From: Ligula intestinalis | Taxonomy: Eukaryota; Platyhelminthes; Cestoda; Diphyllobothriidea; Diphyllobothriidae | Direction of reading: 5' to 3' | Length of the DNA stretch: 64,000 nucleotides | Assembly: GCA_036362985.1 (NCBI GenBank) | Contig: JAYGXS010000001.1 | Location: forward strand, 20,499,818 to 20,563,817 | Shown here: piece by piece, positions 1 to 13,700 of the stretch | Numbering within the stretch: the stretch's first letter is position 1 | How the letters are laid out: every line of letters starts with the position of its first letter | Notes under the pieces: generated by a model | Seen by the model: only the letters and a program-made list of their open reading frames with translations | The model's database searches: none | Told to the model about the DNA's origin: nothing | Translations under genes and position numbers: made by a program

Positions 1-1631
1 GTTTGAATTCAGTTGAAATCCTTGAGCATGCTGTGGAGAAGGTGATCCCTCGTTCAGAGACCCGTCCTTCCTTTGTTTGACCAAGGAAGCATAATTGATT
101 TCGAAATGCGTCTGTGTAGGTTGGCATTTTGACATCCAAATTCTACCAAGATCCCAAAACCGCATTTGCGGAGAGTGAATTGTTAAGGAAAATATTCCCC
201 TGTCTCTCTGTAAACCACAGATAATATTTCGACAGCACGGATTGTCGTACGTTGACAGATGGGTTTCGATTAATTAGCTCAGCCATGCATTTCGAGTAAC
301 TATTGAAAAGTAGAAGCAGGTATGTGTCCACCCCTTATCTATTTCGTCTATTGACGCTATCAATCCTTCGTCGGGGCAAGGCGTCAAGAGAGAAAGACAG
401 AGAGTAGAGTGACCTTTTGGCCACGAATTCAGTCAGGTGCTGTGTTTCGTAGCCGGAGTCCAAACTGGTCGTAGTTGGAAGACGGAGGAAAGTCGAAACC
501 ACGACCAGCTTGAGCCAAAGGTCCGCGTGGGTGAGTTGGGTGTCTGACCGCGAACTGCGGACAAAGAGGTGCGGAGAGACGTCGCGAGCGGGACAGCTGT
601 CGTTTGTGGACGGGTCGAGCCGGTGTTGGTACTGGCGAAGGAGCATTGAGTAGTTACTACGTAGTTGAACCAAGGTACGGCAAGTGATCTTCAGACGTTG
701 TAGTTCCGATGCCGCAATCGGAGGTTGATAGTCTCCCAAAAGGACCGTGGGATGGTAGTTTAGTCTTTCTTCAACAACGACTCTCTAGTGAAGACGCTGG
801 AAGCCTGTCATGATGGCAGAGCCATTAGCCGGTAGATCCGAGAGACAAGACGCGACAGCTCCCTTGTGGTGATCAGCTTTTTCAGTTGGCCGATAGTTCA
901 GTCTCAGGCGAACATTAGTTTACCTTACTATATAGTCACCTTCTCTTGCACACAACCGAACCGCCAAAAGCGGATTCAACATTGGCTGACACAATTACCC
1001 TACTGTTTTAAATAGAAAACCGTCGACCAAACACCAATTTAGTAGTGTTAGTGTTCGGTTTCTCGATGGGCAGAAGGACTACGGGGAGGAAATCAGTATA
1101 AAAGTAGTGGCATAAACGGATTACGTATGTGGTACGCCCCAAAAATGGAATACGCAAAACATCAGAAAACTTATTGCTGCACTTCAATTCTGTCTTACGC
1201 GAGAAGGTCCGGAAGGCAGCCCCAGTTGCGTGCTCGAAGTTTGATTTCTGTCAAGTTGTGCTTGATAGTCTTTAAGGGTTTTTGTAGTCAAATATAGCAT
1301 CAAGTTCAAAAGCGTCGAAAGTGTTTGTTTGAAAACCTAATGAATCTCATGCAGATTCTCGAGTTCACCATCAGAGACGGTCTCATACGAGGCTGTTGGA
1401 GACGCAAGAAGTTCAGGTAGGACGCAGTTACAATACGACCACTAGCAGCTCTCACATTCATCGCGGAAGTTGTGTTTGATGCGATGTGCTTGTCCGTTAC
1501 TCTGCGTCCGATTTCCTTCAGCGTTGTCTAGTCGTATTTTACGCTTATCTGACAGCGCCACTGACTTCGGTTGCGTCTCCAAATGTGCTGATAGTCCTCA
1601 TTTTTTTGGCGGTACGCTTCTTTCTTTACAG
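1..1631. other. Non-coding sequence at left edge, probably CENPJ intron
   Basis: No supportable exon was found. The only recognised content is a LINE 3' fragment at about 420-870. Short open frames elsewhere carry no family motif. Confidence 0.5.
420..870 (-). mobile_element. Jockey/CR1-like LINE, 5'-truncated 3' fragment
   Basis: The minus-strand translation shows [20 protein letters not shown] and HLFVRSSRSDTQLTHADLWL. This matches the 3' end of the larger LINE copy at 13389-20309 and two other fragments at 32.95 and 43.4 kb. The frame is interrupted. It lies antisense within the CENPJ locus. Confidence 0.75.
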
Positions 1632-1769
1632 ACACCAACAATACCCCTGCCACCAAAGGACGCCTCATCTGCAGTCATACGCCAGTGGATAGCTCGGCTT
1701 GAGGTGGAGGTTAAACGTTTTAACGCGGAGAACGCTGCCTTGGCGAAACTGCGGAAGGATCGGGAAGAT
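1632..1769 (+). CDS. CENPJ: CENPJ exon (first visible): coiled-coil start
   Basis: The acceptor follows a pyrimidine tract (TTTCTTTACAG) and the donor is GATGTGGGT. It is 138 bp, phase 0 at both ends, coding 46 residues. The stretch [20 protein letters not shown] is a charged amphipathic helix typical of the CPAP coiled coil. Preceding exons are outside the window or were not recognised in bases 1-1631. Confidence 0.8.
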
Positions 1770-4700
1770 GTGGGTTTCCCACTTTTGAAACTCTGTTTTC
1801 TCGCTGCATACTTTCTTGCTGGTGTTCGACCCGCTGCGTCGGCCCTGTGTCTCCTAAACTAGCCACGTGATAAATGCGCTAGACTAAAATGGAGGCCAGA
1901 TCTGGGTACGTTAGGGTTGTGCGCCGATAACAAATACTGGACATAAGGTGGGGGGAGGTTGGCGTGGTGGCACGCATAGAGACGGCTTGGGCCGCGTCAG
2001 CCACCTGCGCCCAATCACACCTCCGGCCTTCTTGACTGTATATTGACAGCGGGCTTAGGTGGGTGAAAGATAAGAAAGTGCGATGGATGCTGACCAAATC
2101 TACCATTACTTAAAACTACCTATCACGCAATTCACCGCCCCTCCACCATCTTGTTCTGGAGCTTAGGGTGGACATTATCGGGATTGACGGTCGAACTGTC
2201 AGGCCAGCACTTTGAATTTCCAGAATGCCCTATTCACTCGTATGGCCGGTCAGAGGATATGCTAGCCGTTGAGAGCGGATATAGTGCCTAATGAATTTTC
2301 GCATCCCTATAGTGTTTAGTTCCATGACTGAGAATCTGATTATTCGGAAATCACATAACACGGAGGGATCCCACGCGCTATACAGTCTCATTGAGGCTAA
2401 CCCAAAATCTGTCAGGCTCATGAAGATCACTGAGCCAGTCGACTTGATCCGAAACTGTTTCGGACTTTGTCTTCAGGGACTGCTCTAACTAATAGTAATA
2501 CGAGTAATGTATAACACATTCGCTGTTAACGGAGGGAAGCTTGCGTGTCGTTGGTTTTAAATTTTTTCCTTCCTACTACTACGCTTTCAGCTAAGAAGAA
2601 CTAAAGGTAGGTCACCAAGCCTGTTTCTGCAGTTCAAAGAAATTTACTGAGGGAGGGAAGGACCTTTCCTTATTGGCCCGCAGACAACAAGAAGTTTTGT
2701 AGTTATTATGCAATCGGGCGAAAAGCTGAACACTAGAGATACACTGTGATCCCAACTGTGGTTAGGCTCGGATTATTGCCTGGGCAGGACCCTATAAAAG
2801 AGAGCGTGAAATACCTAAAATGTCAGCAGATCCAGCATCGGTTGGAAGTAAAAAACTGCCGATTTTTTTTCCAACCGAAGTGCATGCGGTCAACAAACCC
2901 GCAGTATATGAGCCTGTATGACCACGCAATCTAGGCGGAACTCTGAGAAGAGGCTAGTGATAACCCTGCTAAAAAAAGTAGCCTCCACTTTCTAGAAAGT
3001 ATGTCCAAAAGCCTGGAGAATTGATCACAGGCTTTATGAAGGACCTGTTGACGTTCCTTTGGGTAAACATACCGCAATGCTTTTACGGTGCGTTTTCTTA
3101 TATATGTATTAAATCTTCCTAGAGAGAATTTTCCTAACTTCCCATTTTTTCGGAAGATAATAAAATCATTTACCATGCTATTGTCGTTCAACAAGTCCTG
3201 TTACAGTCCACGAAATAGATCACCCAACATTTGCTTCTAAAGGATCTGAACTGCCGGTCTTATAGCCGATATTTTAGGAAATTGGTGGCTAAAGCTATCG
3301 AGAACATTTCAGAAGCCTAAGTTTATCCTCCTGAACATGCCTTAGGTGTGTTTTTTGAGCCAGGGGAACAGCCTCCTTGACCGTAAAGTTTCGGTGAGAG
3401 TTTGGTTGCATGTCTATGTGCACGTGTATGTTCTTTGCGTAACGTGGCCTGCGAATGCGCATATTTTGCAGTTTTTAGAATAATTCATATTTTTGCTAGT
3501 CTCTCAAATTACTTCCAATAGGCTCTATGCCGTGCATTGCATGTCACCTGCGAAACCTATCTGTGCAGGACTGCCATTGCGCTTGACTACTTTGGTCCAT
3601 CTCTTAGTTTGTCTGATGCGGATCATTTGCAAATGTATTTTCAGAGCCTGCGGCAACTCGAAAAGGAACGTCGTGAGTTTGAGGCTATGAAAGCTGCGCA
3701 GGCGAGAGACTTTGAAGAGTTCCGCAAAGAGGAAACGGCAAAAATGAAGTGAGTAGTGTTTTTGCTAGCGATGGCAGTCCTGTTCCTTTTTTGCCCAACT
3801 GGTGTGACACTCCCACTCTCTCGATTGATGCAATCAACTAGACCGTCTGCTGTAGTTGAAATTGTCATACATTCACGCAGAAATAAACATCCATCTGCTT
3901 TGTAAGGCAACCAGGCCTCTGATGGTGGGAATCATGAAAAATAAACGTCTATTTTCTAGGTCGCAATGTGGCTAAACAAAAACAGGGCGATGACAATAGC
4001 CGTTTCGGGCTTATTCGATTTGTTCGTCAACAAGGTTATGTCCCCACCGATCAGACCCACCCAACATTGATTACCTAGAATTGGAATCTGAAAAATTCGA
4101 ACCGCTGAAAGCGAAACTGCGTAGACTGCCTTATGTTCGCAAAAATAGCGTTTTACTGTATCCGTCAGTATGTCCATTTCTATTGACTTTGGAGGCCATT
4201 ATGCAGTCAAAAAGATCTTATAAAAAGCCTGCTCATTCTAAAGCCTGCATTTCTAATATTAAAAAGGTAGACAATAATCACAACTTCACATTTTATACCG
4301 ATAGGAAGGATATAGTAGTCGCCGAAGATCACGCAACATGTCGACATATGCGAAAGATTGATACTCTTTCGCTAATCGGCATTGACTCAGGTTGTGATAC
4401 TAATTATCGTGTAGTCTATTCTGAAAATTATTCCGTCATGATAGAATGCGGGCTTTTTAACGAGCTTCGTTCTGACCACTAGCAAAACGTATCTATTGTA
4501 AAAACTGACTACGTAAGTAGTATGCCTTTTTATCATTTATTTTGACTGCCTTAAGAAATTCAAATGTGTTTTATGGAAAACATGCACGAGAAAATTATTT
4601 CTTGTACTTGGTTGATAGCAAATTAAGCCTTCTTTAAATTCTATACTCAAAAAGGGTAGCTTTCGGTTTTAAAAAAGTTGCTAATTATGAGCTTTTTTTG

Positions 4701-7700
4701 CAATTGTGAGGTGTTTATCCATAATACATCGTATCCGCCAATTTATTAATGCTGCTTATACTGCATAAAATATGTTCCACATCTATTTAAATATTTTGTG
4801 ACATGTATGTGACTTCTTCCTCAAACTGTAGGCGTTCTTTTCCTTAAACAAGCCAGGTCAAGTTTATTAAAGGAAATATAGGCGGGAAGACGGGTTACTC
4901 GTTAGCCTAACTGCTGGCTGCCCGGCGCGTCTACGGGTGGCGGATAGTGGAACGGCCTTCAGTGAAGGTTAGCTGTGAAATAAGCGGACTCTCGGGTCTG
5001 ACGAATAAGCAGTCGCGGCCGCAGCAGCGGCAGTGCTACTAGGGCGCGGCGGGCTGAGGCCTGGCAAGCCGAAAGCCTAAAAGTGTCGCAAAGCCTGACG
5101 ACGGCGCTGTGACACGGCGAGCGTCAACCGCCATTAAATAAGTTCGCTTGCCACCACTGCCTTGTGGTTAGGCTATTGAGCCAAAGCGCGAGAGGAGATA
5201 ACCTCGAACAAACAATCCGTGTGGCTGTTGAGGACTCGCTTGTACCGAAAATTCTCAAGTCACCTCAATGAATCTCATGTCCTACAACTGCAATACGATC
5301 CATGCTACGGCGTCCGCGGGTACCGACGCGTTCCGCAACCCTTTTCCAATGGTGCGGGCGAATAGTATGCGAGCTGGACTACTCAACCGAAATTGGACTC
5401 TTGGTATTGGACGGTGGAATGTGCGAACGTTCCTGGCTCCTGGTACCCAAAGCCTGACGGTGCGCAGCCTTTATCAGTACAACGTCGATGTCCGCTGCCT
5501 GTCCGAAGTCCGAAGTCCGACTCCCTAACTCCGGCACTCAGAAAATAAAAGCTCCTGGAGCTGACTCCCACTTCACCCTATACCACAGTGGCCCCTATGA
5601 CTCCTCCGGTAGACATGGTGTGGCAATTGCCCTCTCGCAACAAGCGAGCCGTGCACTACTTGCCTAGGAACCAGTCAATGAACACATGGCTTATGTGCGC
5701 TTGAAGGGCCACTTCACAAACATATGTGTGATCGCTGTATATGCACCAACGTCCACTGCTGATTAGCGTGAAAAACATCTGTTTTACTCACAACTACTGA
5801 CATTGGTCAAAAGGCTTTCTCGTCGCGATATGTTGATTGTTGCCGGGGATTGGAATGGCCGAACTGGGCCGGGTGACTCCACAAACAGCCATTTTATCGG
5901 CCGCTTTGGGCTTGGTTCTCGATGTGAGAATGGTGACAGATTGCTGAACTTTGGTGAACGGAACCGACTGTTTGTAACGAACACGTGCTTCCAGCACCGC
6001 AACAAACACTTGCTGACCTAGTACTCCAACGTCGGCTATACGGCCACTCAGATGGACTATATTTTAGTCAGCTCAAGATTCCACGGCTGGGTTCATAATA
6101 GTCGGTCGCTGCGTGGTGCTGAGGCTGGTAATGCCCATGGCTCTGACCACGTTCTTGTTCGCACACGCTTGAAAGCTCACCTCTCATATGCACCCAAAGT
6201 GCCCCGCGCTATACGCCTCAATATCGCCAAAATCCGGCAACCCAACACCGCTGAGGCCCTAAGCAGAGCAATCCAATCCTTTTTCACGACCCACGCCGAC
6301 CACGAAAGGGGTAACCCATGGTCCTTACTGAAAACGTCAGTCTATAGAGTAGCCGAGAAGATTCTTGGATGCACCAAGCGGCGCCATAGTGATTGGATTA
6401 GCAGACGCACCCTGCAGTTATCTGCGGAGACAGCCCGAGCTAGAGGCCGTAATGACAATTCTTTCCGCCAGCTAAGAAAGATGACGGCAAAATCGGCCAG
6501 AGAGTATCGAAAGAAATATTGGGCTGAAATTGCAACCTCCATGGAGCAGGCTTCAAACATTGGTGATACTCGAAAGCTCTACCAACTTATTCGCCAGGCT
6601 TGTGGTAAACTGTCTTCACTGTGTGACTCTCCTGATGTGAATGGCAGCTTTATTGCTGACAACGCAACCAAGATCGAACGCTGGCGTGAGCATTTCGAAC
6701 ACCTCAACTTCGATACGGAGCCCACCGCTCCCCTGCTCCCATCTAAAGTAGAGCCTCCTCCATCTTTCACTTATCCAGTGTTATGCGACCCGCCTTCTGA
6801 AGCAGAAATAGCTGATGCCATAAAAAGGTTGCGCAACAATTAGGCACCTGGAGAGGACGGCATACCCGCTGAAATCTACAAGTCTTGTGCCGACACTCTG
6901 GCGCCTTGGCTTTATAAGGTGATTGGACAAGCATGGAGAGACGAGACCGTTCCTGATGACTGTGACTCAGGCATCCTTGTGCCTGTCCACAAGAAGGGAT
7001 ACAAGACAAATGTGAGAACTATCGCAGCATAAGCCCCATCGACATTGCTGCGAAGATTTTCGCTATTCGTCAGAAGAAGTTCTTTGGGAAAAATGTTGTT
7101 TACTGGGTGAATTTTCGACACTGACACACCAGGTCGTCATCAGACAGATAGGAAGTGTACGAAACAGTTAATAACAGTTAATTAACTTTTTCGTACATTT
7201 CCTATCTGTATGATGACGACCTGGTGAGCCAGTGTCGAAAATTCACCCAGTAAACAACATTTTTCCCAGAGAACTTCTGACGAATTATACGTCTTGGGAT
7301 GCCGACTTTCCAGTTCATTTTCGCTATTGTTCTCCTCAGGCAGTTCCAGTCTGTGCGCGACTCCAGGACGCGACCCAACCAGGCCGGATTTCGTGCTGGG
7401 CGTGGATGTGTGGATCAGATATTCGTACTGAGACGGATCCTTCAATTCCGCCATAGCTACCAACAACCAACGGCCATCTGCTTTCTTGACTTTGCCGCTG
7501 CGTTCGACTCCATTCATCGTGACTCCCTATGGCGGATACTGGCATTTGATGGTGTACCACCAAAACTAATCGCCATGATCAAGGCATACTACCGCTCCAC
7601 CACTGCGCGGGCTTCAGTCCGCAGCAACCTCTCAGAACCCTTCGCTATTCGGTCAGGCGTTCGGCAAGGCTGTGTCCTGTCGCCCATTCTCTTTAACTAC

Positions 7701-10700
7701 GCCATTGACTGGGTTCTCGGGAAGGCCCTACAAGAAGGTGACGGTATTGAGCTTGCACCCGGACGCCGGTTGACTGACCTTGACTATGCCGATGATATCG
7801 CTTTACTAGCATCAGGCTTTGGCGGTCTCCAGTCTATGGTGTCACGGGTGAACGAAGTCGCGAAAACGGTCGGCTTGTCCATAAACGTAGGGAAGACCAA
7901 AGTGTTTTCATGTTGCGTCTCTGCCCAAGAGAAGGCACCTCTCGAGATTGGTGGCTGTCAACTTGAAGAAGTCGACAGTTTCAAATACTTGGGAGCGAGG
8001 TTGCTGCCGAATGGACAGAGGAAGGATGACATTGTCTCCCGAATTGATGCAGCGCGACGAGTGTTCTCCAGCCTTCGGAAGTGCTTATGGACCCGACGCA
8101 ATATTTCCCCCTCAACAAAGATCCGCGTGTACCGTGCATTTGTGCGGTCCGTTCTATTATACGGATGCAAATGTTGGGCTATGTGCGTGGAGGATGAACA
8201 GAAACTGGAAGTCTTTGACCACTACTGCCTGAGGAACATTCTTCGAGTGAAGTACACCGTCTTCGTCTCAAATGAGACAGTCCAGACTCGCTGTGACAAA
8301 ATCACAAGGATATCCCAGGCAATTCAGAAAAGACGGCTGAAGTGCTTTGGACACGTTCTTCGTCGCCAACCTCAAGAGCTCAGTGCTACTGCCCTCGACT
8401 TGAAACCGTTGCCTAATTGGAAGCGTCGAAGAGGGGTCAACTCAAAACCTGGTTCGACTCAGTCTGTCAGGATATGGAGGTGGTCCTTGGGCCTTCAGTA
8501 TTTGGCCTCTGGCGCTGGCGAAGAGAATGGCTCGAACTGTCCAGGTCGCGGCCACGGATCGTCGCGCGTGGAGAAGCACCACACGGGGCATAATTGAGGC
8601 CGGCTCGATCAGTCATCATCGCAGCCGTAAAAAGTACAAGTAAGTATATAGGCAAACACCTTTGAACTCCCTATTGGCACATATTGTTTAAGAAATACAT
8701 CGGCACAGCCAAGCATTTCAAAGAAGTCGTTGACACAATTGTAGGCGACTACTCACTTGTTTCAAGTAATACACTCACATGTTGGGTTGTCAGTTAACAC
8801 AAGCTAGCAGTGTAACTGAACAAGTAGAGCAGACAGTGAAAAAACTCTCAAGGCATGGCTCATAATTCAAAAATGGAATGTCATTTGTGGTATTTAGGAG
8901 AAAAACTGTCGCTCGTGGGAGAAAATATGTGAAAGATAGGACCAGCATGCTGCTGTGAATGTTGGCGGCAGCCATGGGGTCCATGACGAGTAATATCTAC
9001 ATTCGAAGGACCACACGAGGAGGAGACCTCAGAGTCACAAGAACGTCCTCAAGAACCGGAGACGTACACAGTGTACATAGTGCGCAGTTTTTAAATATTG
9101 AATTCGAGTGTAGCAGTTAGTAGGTTAGAAAATTATTCGGCAATTGAGCAACTTTTTTAAAACCGAGAGCTACCGTTTCTTTGAGTATGAAATTTAAAGA
9201 AGGCGTAATTTGCTATCAAACAAGTACAAGGAATAATTTTTCCATGCATGTTTTCCATAAAATAAATTTGAATTTATAAAGGCAGTCAAAATCAATGATA
9301 AAAAGGCACACTACTTCAGTAGCCAGTTGCTACAATAGATACGTTTTGCTAGTGGTCAGGACAAAGCTCGTTAAAAAGTCCGCATCCTATCATTACTGAA
9401 ATGAGTTCAGGATAGACTATACGGTAATCAGTATCACAACATGAGTTAATGCCTATTAGCAAAATAATATTAATCTTTCGCATATGTCTACATGATGCGT
9501 GATCCCCGGCGACTACTGTATATTTCGGGTTTAGGTAGTAGACTGGAAAATTTTGATTCATGACGTGTCTTACCTGTCTATTTATTAATGTCGCTTATGA
9601 AGTACTCAACAGGATTCACAAGCATTGCAAAATCTTATGAAATCCAGGCTAGTATATTCTCTATGGCATAGCGAAATATGTGACTTTCTTTATGTGGAAA
9701 GTAAGCAGCTTTTAGGCTGTGAATCTCAAACACAAGTACTACTGCAGGTCGGATTCAGACTTATTGACAAATTAAAAAAAAGTTTTAAAATCGTGAAAGA
9801 TACCAACTCCTCAAGTATGAAATTTGAATATCGTTTTATTTGCTATCAAATGAGTGAATGAATCCGTATTTTCCTTACGGTTTTTCGTAAAATATATTTG
9901 CATTTGTGAAGGCGTGCGAAGTAAATGGGAAAAACCACATGCTACTTAAGCAGTACTATTCTGTGGAGTGTGGTTTTTCGTAGGCGACCCGAAAGGAGCA
10001 CGTTCAATGACCGACACCCTGTATAGTCTCAAATCTTGTTGAATGTTGCTGCTTCGTAATTAGTAGTACAAACCCACCTAGGCAGTTTTATTCTAAATAC
10101 AAACCAATTTTAGCATTTCCTGTAAAATTACATTAGAGGGGCCAGCTGCTGTAACCCTACTGATAGAGTTGGCTATTTCGCTGGAAAAGATTGGCCTAAT
10201 GCGTGCCCTGCGATGCCTGCGACACAGGATATTGTGGTGAAGAAATGTAAGTAACTACGACCACATTTGTCTTTACTATTGTTTTTTGTCTAGAAGGCGG
10301 GAAGACCCGTGTGACTTAGGACTGCATATTGTGGAGGCCGGATACATTTTTGCCCGGGACATAACTCACACTACCATCACTCACACTCACACTACCAGTC
10401 CATACATGCAGACGAATCGCTTTCCATATCTCACATTTCTTTGGATGTCGTAAACACAAATCCGAAGGGGACACGTAGAAGGGGCTGCAACTGAAGCAAA
10501 TGAAAAAAAACTTGCTGTGTGCTTTTTTGCAAAACATCGTAGAAGCAGCATATTTGGCCGAAAAAAGAGAGTTCGCATTAGTCATTTCTGACCTAAAATC
10601 CATCATTATGGCCAGCCAGCCAGCCATGCACTGACTTAATTTTTAGGTGACTCGTAGCTCCAATCTGGACTCTTTTATCCAACGTTCTAACCATACGTCA

Positions 10701-13700
10701 TAGACTCGTTGTTCCGTCCACTACCTTTTGGAATATTAATTAGCCGGGATTGACTGATAAGTCAAGTATAGACACTCACGTCTCTATTGCCTATTAATTC
10801 CGCATCATTACTGGTTACTAGGCAACTGCGAGGGCACTACTTCGAACTCAAAGCACCACGGGATAAGCGTGTTCGATATTGCAACTAGGTCCGCGGACGA
10901 CTTTCCCGCAGTATTAGCGATGTATGTTTATCGCATCTGTATGTATATTCTTTATGTACTATAAGTCAGTAACCAACTGCCCATGAAGGCCCTCATTTTA
11001 ACCGCATTGCACAACGCGATAAACATGTCCCCTAACGTATTTACAACGTACGTATGTATATACAGTAGGTTGGATAAGCAAAATACGTTGCATTCCGAGA
11101 TTATATGATGAAAAGAAAGAAGATCTTCGGAAAATCGAGTTGTACTCGTGAATTTTCGAAGAGGTAGCACTTGTTCGTCGTCAGACTAAATGGAAAGTGA
11201 GGGCTGCAAATATGGCACAGGAGGTTTTGGGGGCAGAGGTTATATCAAACGGGGATGGCGTGGGGCGGGGGTTACGGTGACGTGAATGCAGTAGATTCCC
11301 TGTCTCAGAAAACATCAACCGAATTCTGAAACGTCTTTTTCACTTGAAACTACAGTTGCAGTCTTGCTTAGACTGCAGCCTAATCTTCGGAAATTTCAGT
11401 TACGTCACAATACCTCCCTTCTAAGCGTCCGCAAGGAGTCTACTCCTTAAACAATAACTACTGAAATTGCATGCATTTTCTCTTCAAGTTGCCATGTTCT
11501 AAATCCACATATATTTTTTTATAGCAAACATGCACAAAACCATTTTTTAAGTTTACTCGGCCGGTAGAAAAGTATACCTTCGTTAAAATTACACTTGCAT
11601 AAGAGGTGACTTCCAGTTTCGCTCCGAATGCCGCGAGTTTATTCACAATTGGGTCAACTTAAATTAAGCAAATCTGCCAAACCTCCTAAATAATAAGTCA
11701 GCCTAGTAGTCATTCTGGTGAATTCTAGATGACTTCTTAGGAAATTCTGCTTGGGCAGTCAGCTTGCTATTCCGTATTCGTGGATTCCATAGGAGCAGCA
11801 AAGTTAGGTGGGTAAAATCGATCCAAGTGTGATTAAACTCATGTTGTGAAGCGTGGCATTTGTAGCTGAAGTGGGAGAGCATTGGCTTCGCGTAAAGACC
11901 TTCTCTACTATGCGGGCTCAAATCCCGCCGAACGCAGCGAGTTTTTTCAATCAGGTCAAATCAAAAAGGGTTTTTAATCATGTGATTTCTCGTGACCGTG
12001 AAATGTGCTTTCATCATGCATCGTATCTGTCAATTTATTACTGAGGTTTATAAAGTATACGGCATGATCCAAATACATTGGAAACTTTTATGAGGCCTAT
12101 GCAGTCTCTTCCGCATGCCGTAGAAAAATGTGCAATTTTCCCTAGCCGGAGTGTATACAGCATGTGGTTTGGAAACCCTGAATTAAATTGCAACGGCCGG
12201 TAGGGCTCAATATTATTGGACAGTTTAAAAACTTTTTAAGACTAAAAATGTGTAATTTGCTACCAAACAAGCACAATAGGGAGTATTTTTTGAATGTTGT
12301 TTACTGGTCCCAGAAAACGCTCTTCCGCCTTCTATTAAATTACCTGGGCCTCGCATATTTTCGACCATTAAGAATATATTGGAATTTATAAGGGCAAGAA
12401 CATCAAAAAGGAAAGTACTCACGGCTTAAGCGGCCATTTTTTACAGAGTGTAATTTTTGCTAGCGATTGGACAGAAGCTCCTTCAAAAGTCGACCTGAAA
12501 TGACTGGAATATCATGAGAGAAGGTTGCAGACTAATCAGTATTACAATCCTACTCAAACACTTATTTGTTCTTGGCACGGCTGTGACCATGCCTGATCTA
12601 ACCGGCGTCGATGGTGTCACGAAGTGTACCTTTCCACCTGTGCCGATTAGCGGCAGTGGATCTGGAAAGCTCCGCCGATTCTGTTCTGCAGCAATGGAAA
12701 CCGAACGTCGAAAGTCCACGGACCGCTTCCATGTCTTAACGAACAGTTTCCAGCCAGGTGTTGAGCTAACCTCCACTTCTAATTTAAAAGACATTGCAGA
12801 ATTTTGGTTAAAGTTTCACGAGTTAGGGAATCACTTGTGGTTTGAGAGTGATCCCTCAGGTACCACGGGCCGAGTGAGTTCCGTAAACGATCGGCGAGCC
12901 CCAGCGCATCAATCTACATACCCGGGGAACTCTTGAAGGGCTATTATAGGACCTTCATCTTTCAGCAGGACAAATAGGAGGAGATAACAGACACCCCAAT
13001 GTTTTCCCGATTTCTCTGACCGTGATGCAAGGCGTTAAAATTCAGTTTTCTATCCACCAGCTAGCCATGCCCAAACCTCTGAATGTCCTACCCCTGGTGG
13101 TTAGGAGACCATCCTTCTAACCATTGAGACACATGGTCGTTGTCCTGTAGGTTGGGATCGACTACATTAACAATGATAGAAGTATATGAATTAAACATTG
13201 TTTTCCCGGAAGAAATTTGAACAAGGCAAAGATCACGAGATTAGTAGAATTTCATGACGTCATAAATTTTGGGACTTCTTTTTAAGCTGTAGACCGTCTT
13301 TGCCTATTAATAAGAGAATTAACTGTCCAATTGATAGTCAACCTCGAAGGATGAAACTTGATAGGTAAAGGGAGTAGAAACAATTAGTGTGTGTGTCGTA
13401 GCCCATAGTTGGATCAGGAATTCCCGCCGGAATCCCAACTGGGAGTAGTTGGAAGACGGAGAAAATCCGCGACCTCGACCGGCTTGAGCCACAGGTCCGC
13501 CGGGGTGAGGTGGGTGCCTGGCCGAGAACTGCAGGCGAACAGATGACGGCAGTCACGCGGCGAGACGCTGCAGTCGGGTATGGATGGGTCGAGCCGGTGT
13601 TGGTACTGGCGAAGGAGCATGCAGTAGCCACTGCGTAGCTGCGCCATGGTACAGCGAGTGACCCTCGGGAGATGTCGTTCCAAGGCCGCAATCGGAGGTG

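Larger units (their letters stand above)
4868..8650 (+). mobile_element. RTE-like LINE, plus-strand degraded copy
   Basis: It has a GC-rich 5' UTR (about 4870-5265). The endonuclease region starts near 5268 ([10 protein letters not shown], later [10 protein letters not shown] and a YILVSSRF segment). A linker at 6052-6840 leads to the reverse transcriptase (7299-8597) with [12 protein letters not shown] and YADDIALLA. The 3' end resembles that of the minus-strand copy ending at 13819. In-frame stops near 5526, 5665, 5765 and 6841, a frameshift near 7010, a hairpin insertion (7068-7316) and a frameshift near 8430 make it non-functional. The sequence between 8650 and 9070 has no counterpart in the other copy. 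Confidence 0.85.
4230..9600. mobile_element. Foldback element (family F) split by an RTE-like LINE
   Basis: Bases about 4230-4680 and about 9155-9600 are inverted copies of each other. For example, TCGACATATGCGAAAGATTG on the plus strand at about 4340 matches the complement near 9475. Inner spacer pieces (4680-4858 and about 9073-9155) together correspond to the uninterrupted spacer of the second copy at 21.8-22.6 kb. The LINE therefore landed inside the spacer. No transposase is visible. Confidence 0.7.

Noticed and set aside
12514..12936. 140-residue plus-strand open frame
   Set aside because: It is antisense to an RTE-like LINE 3' fragment.
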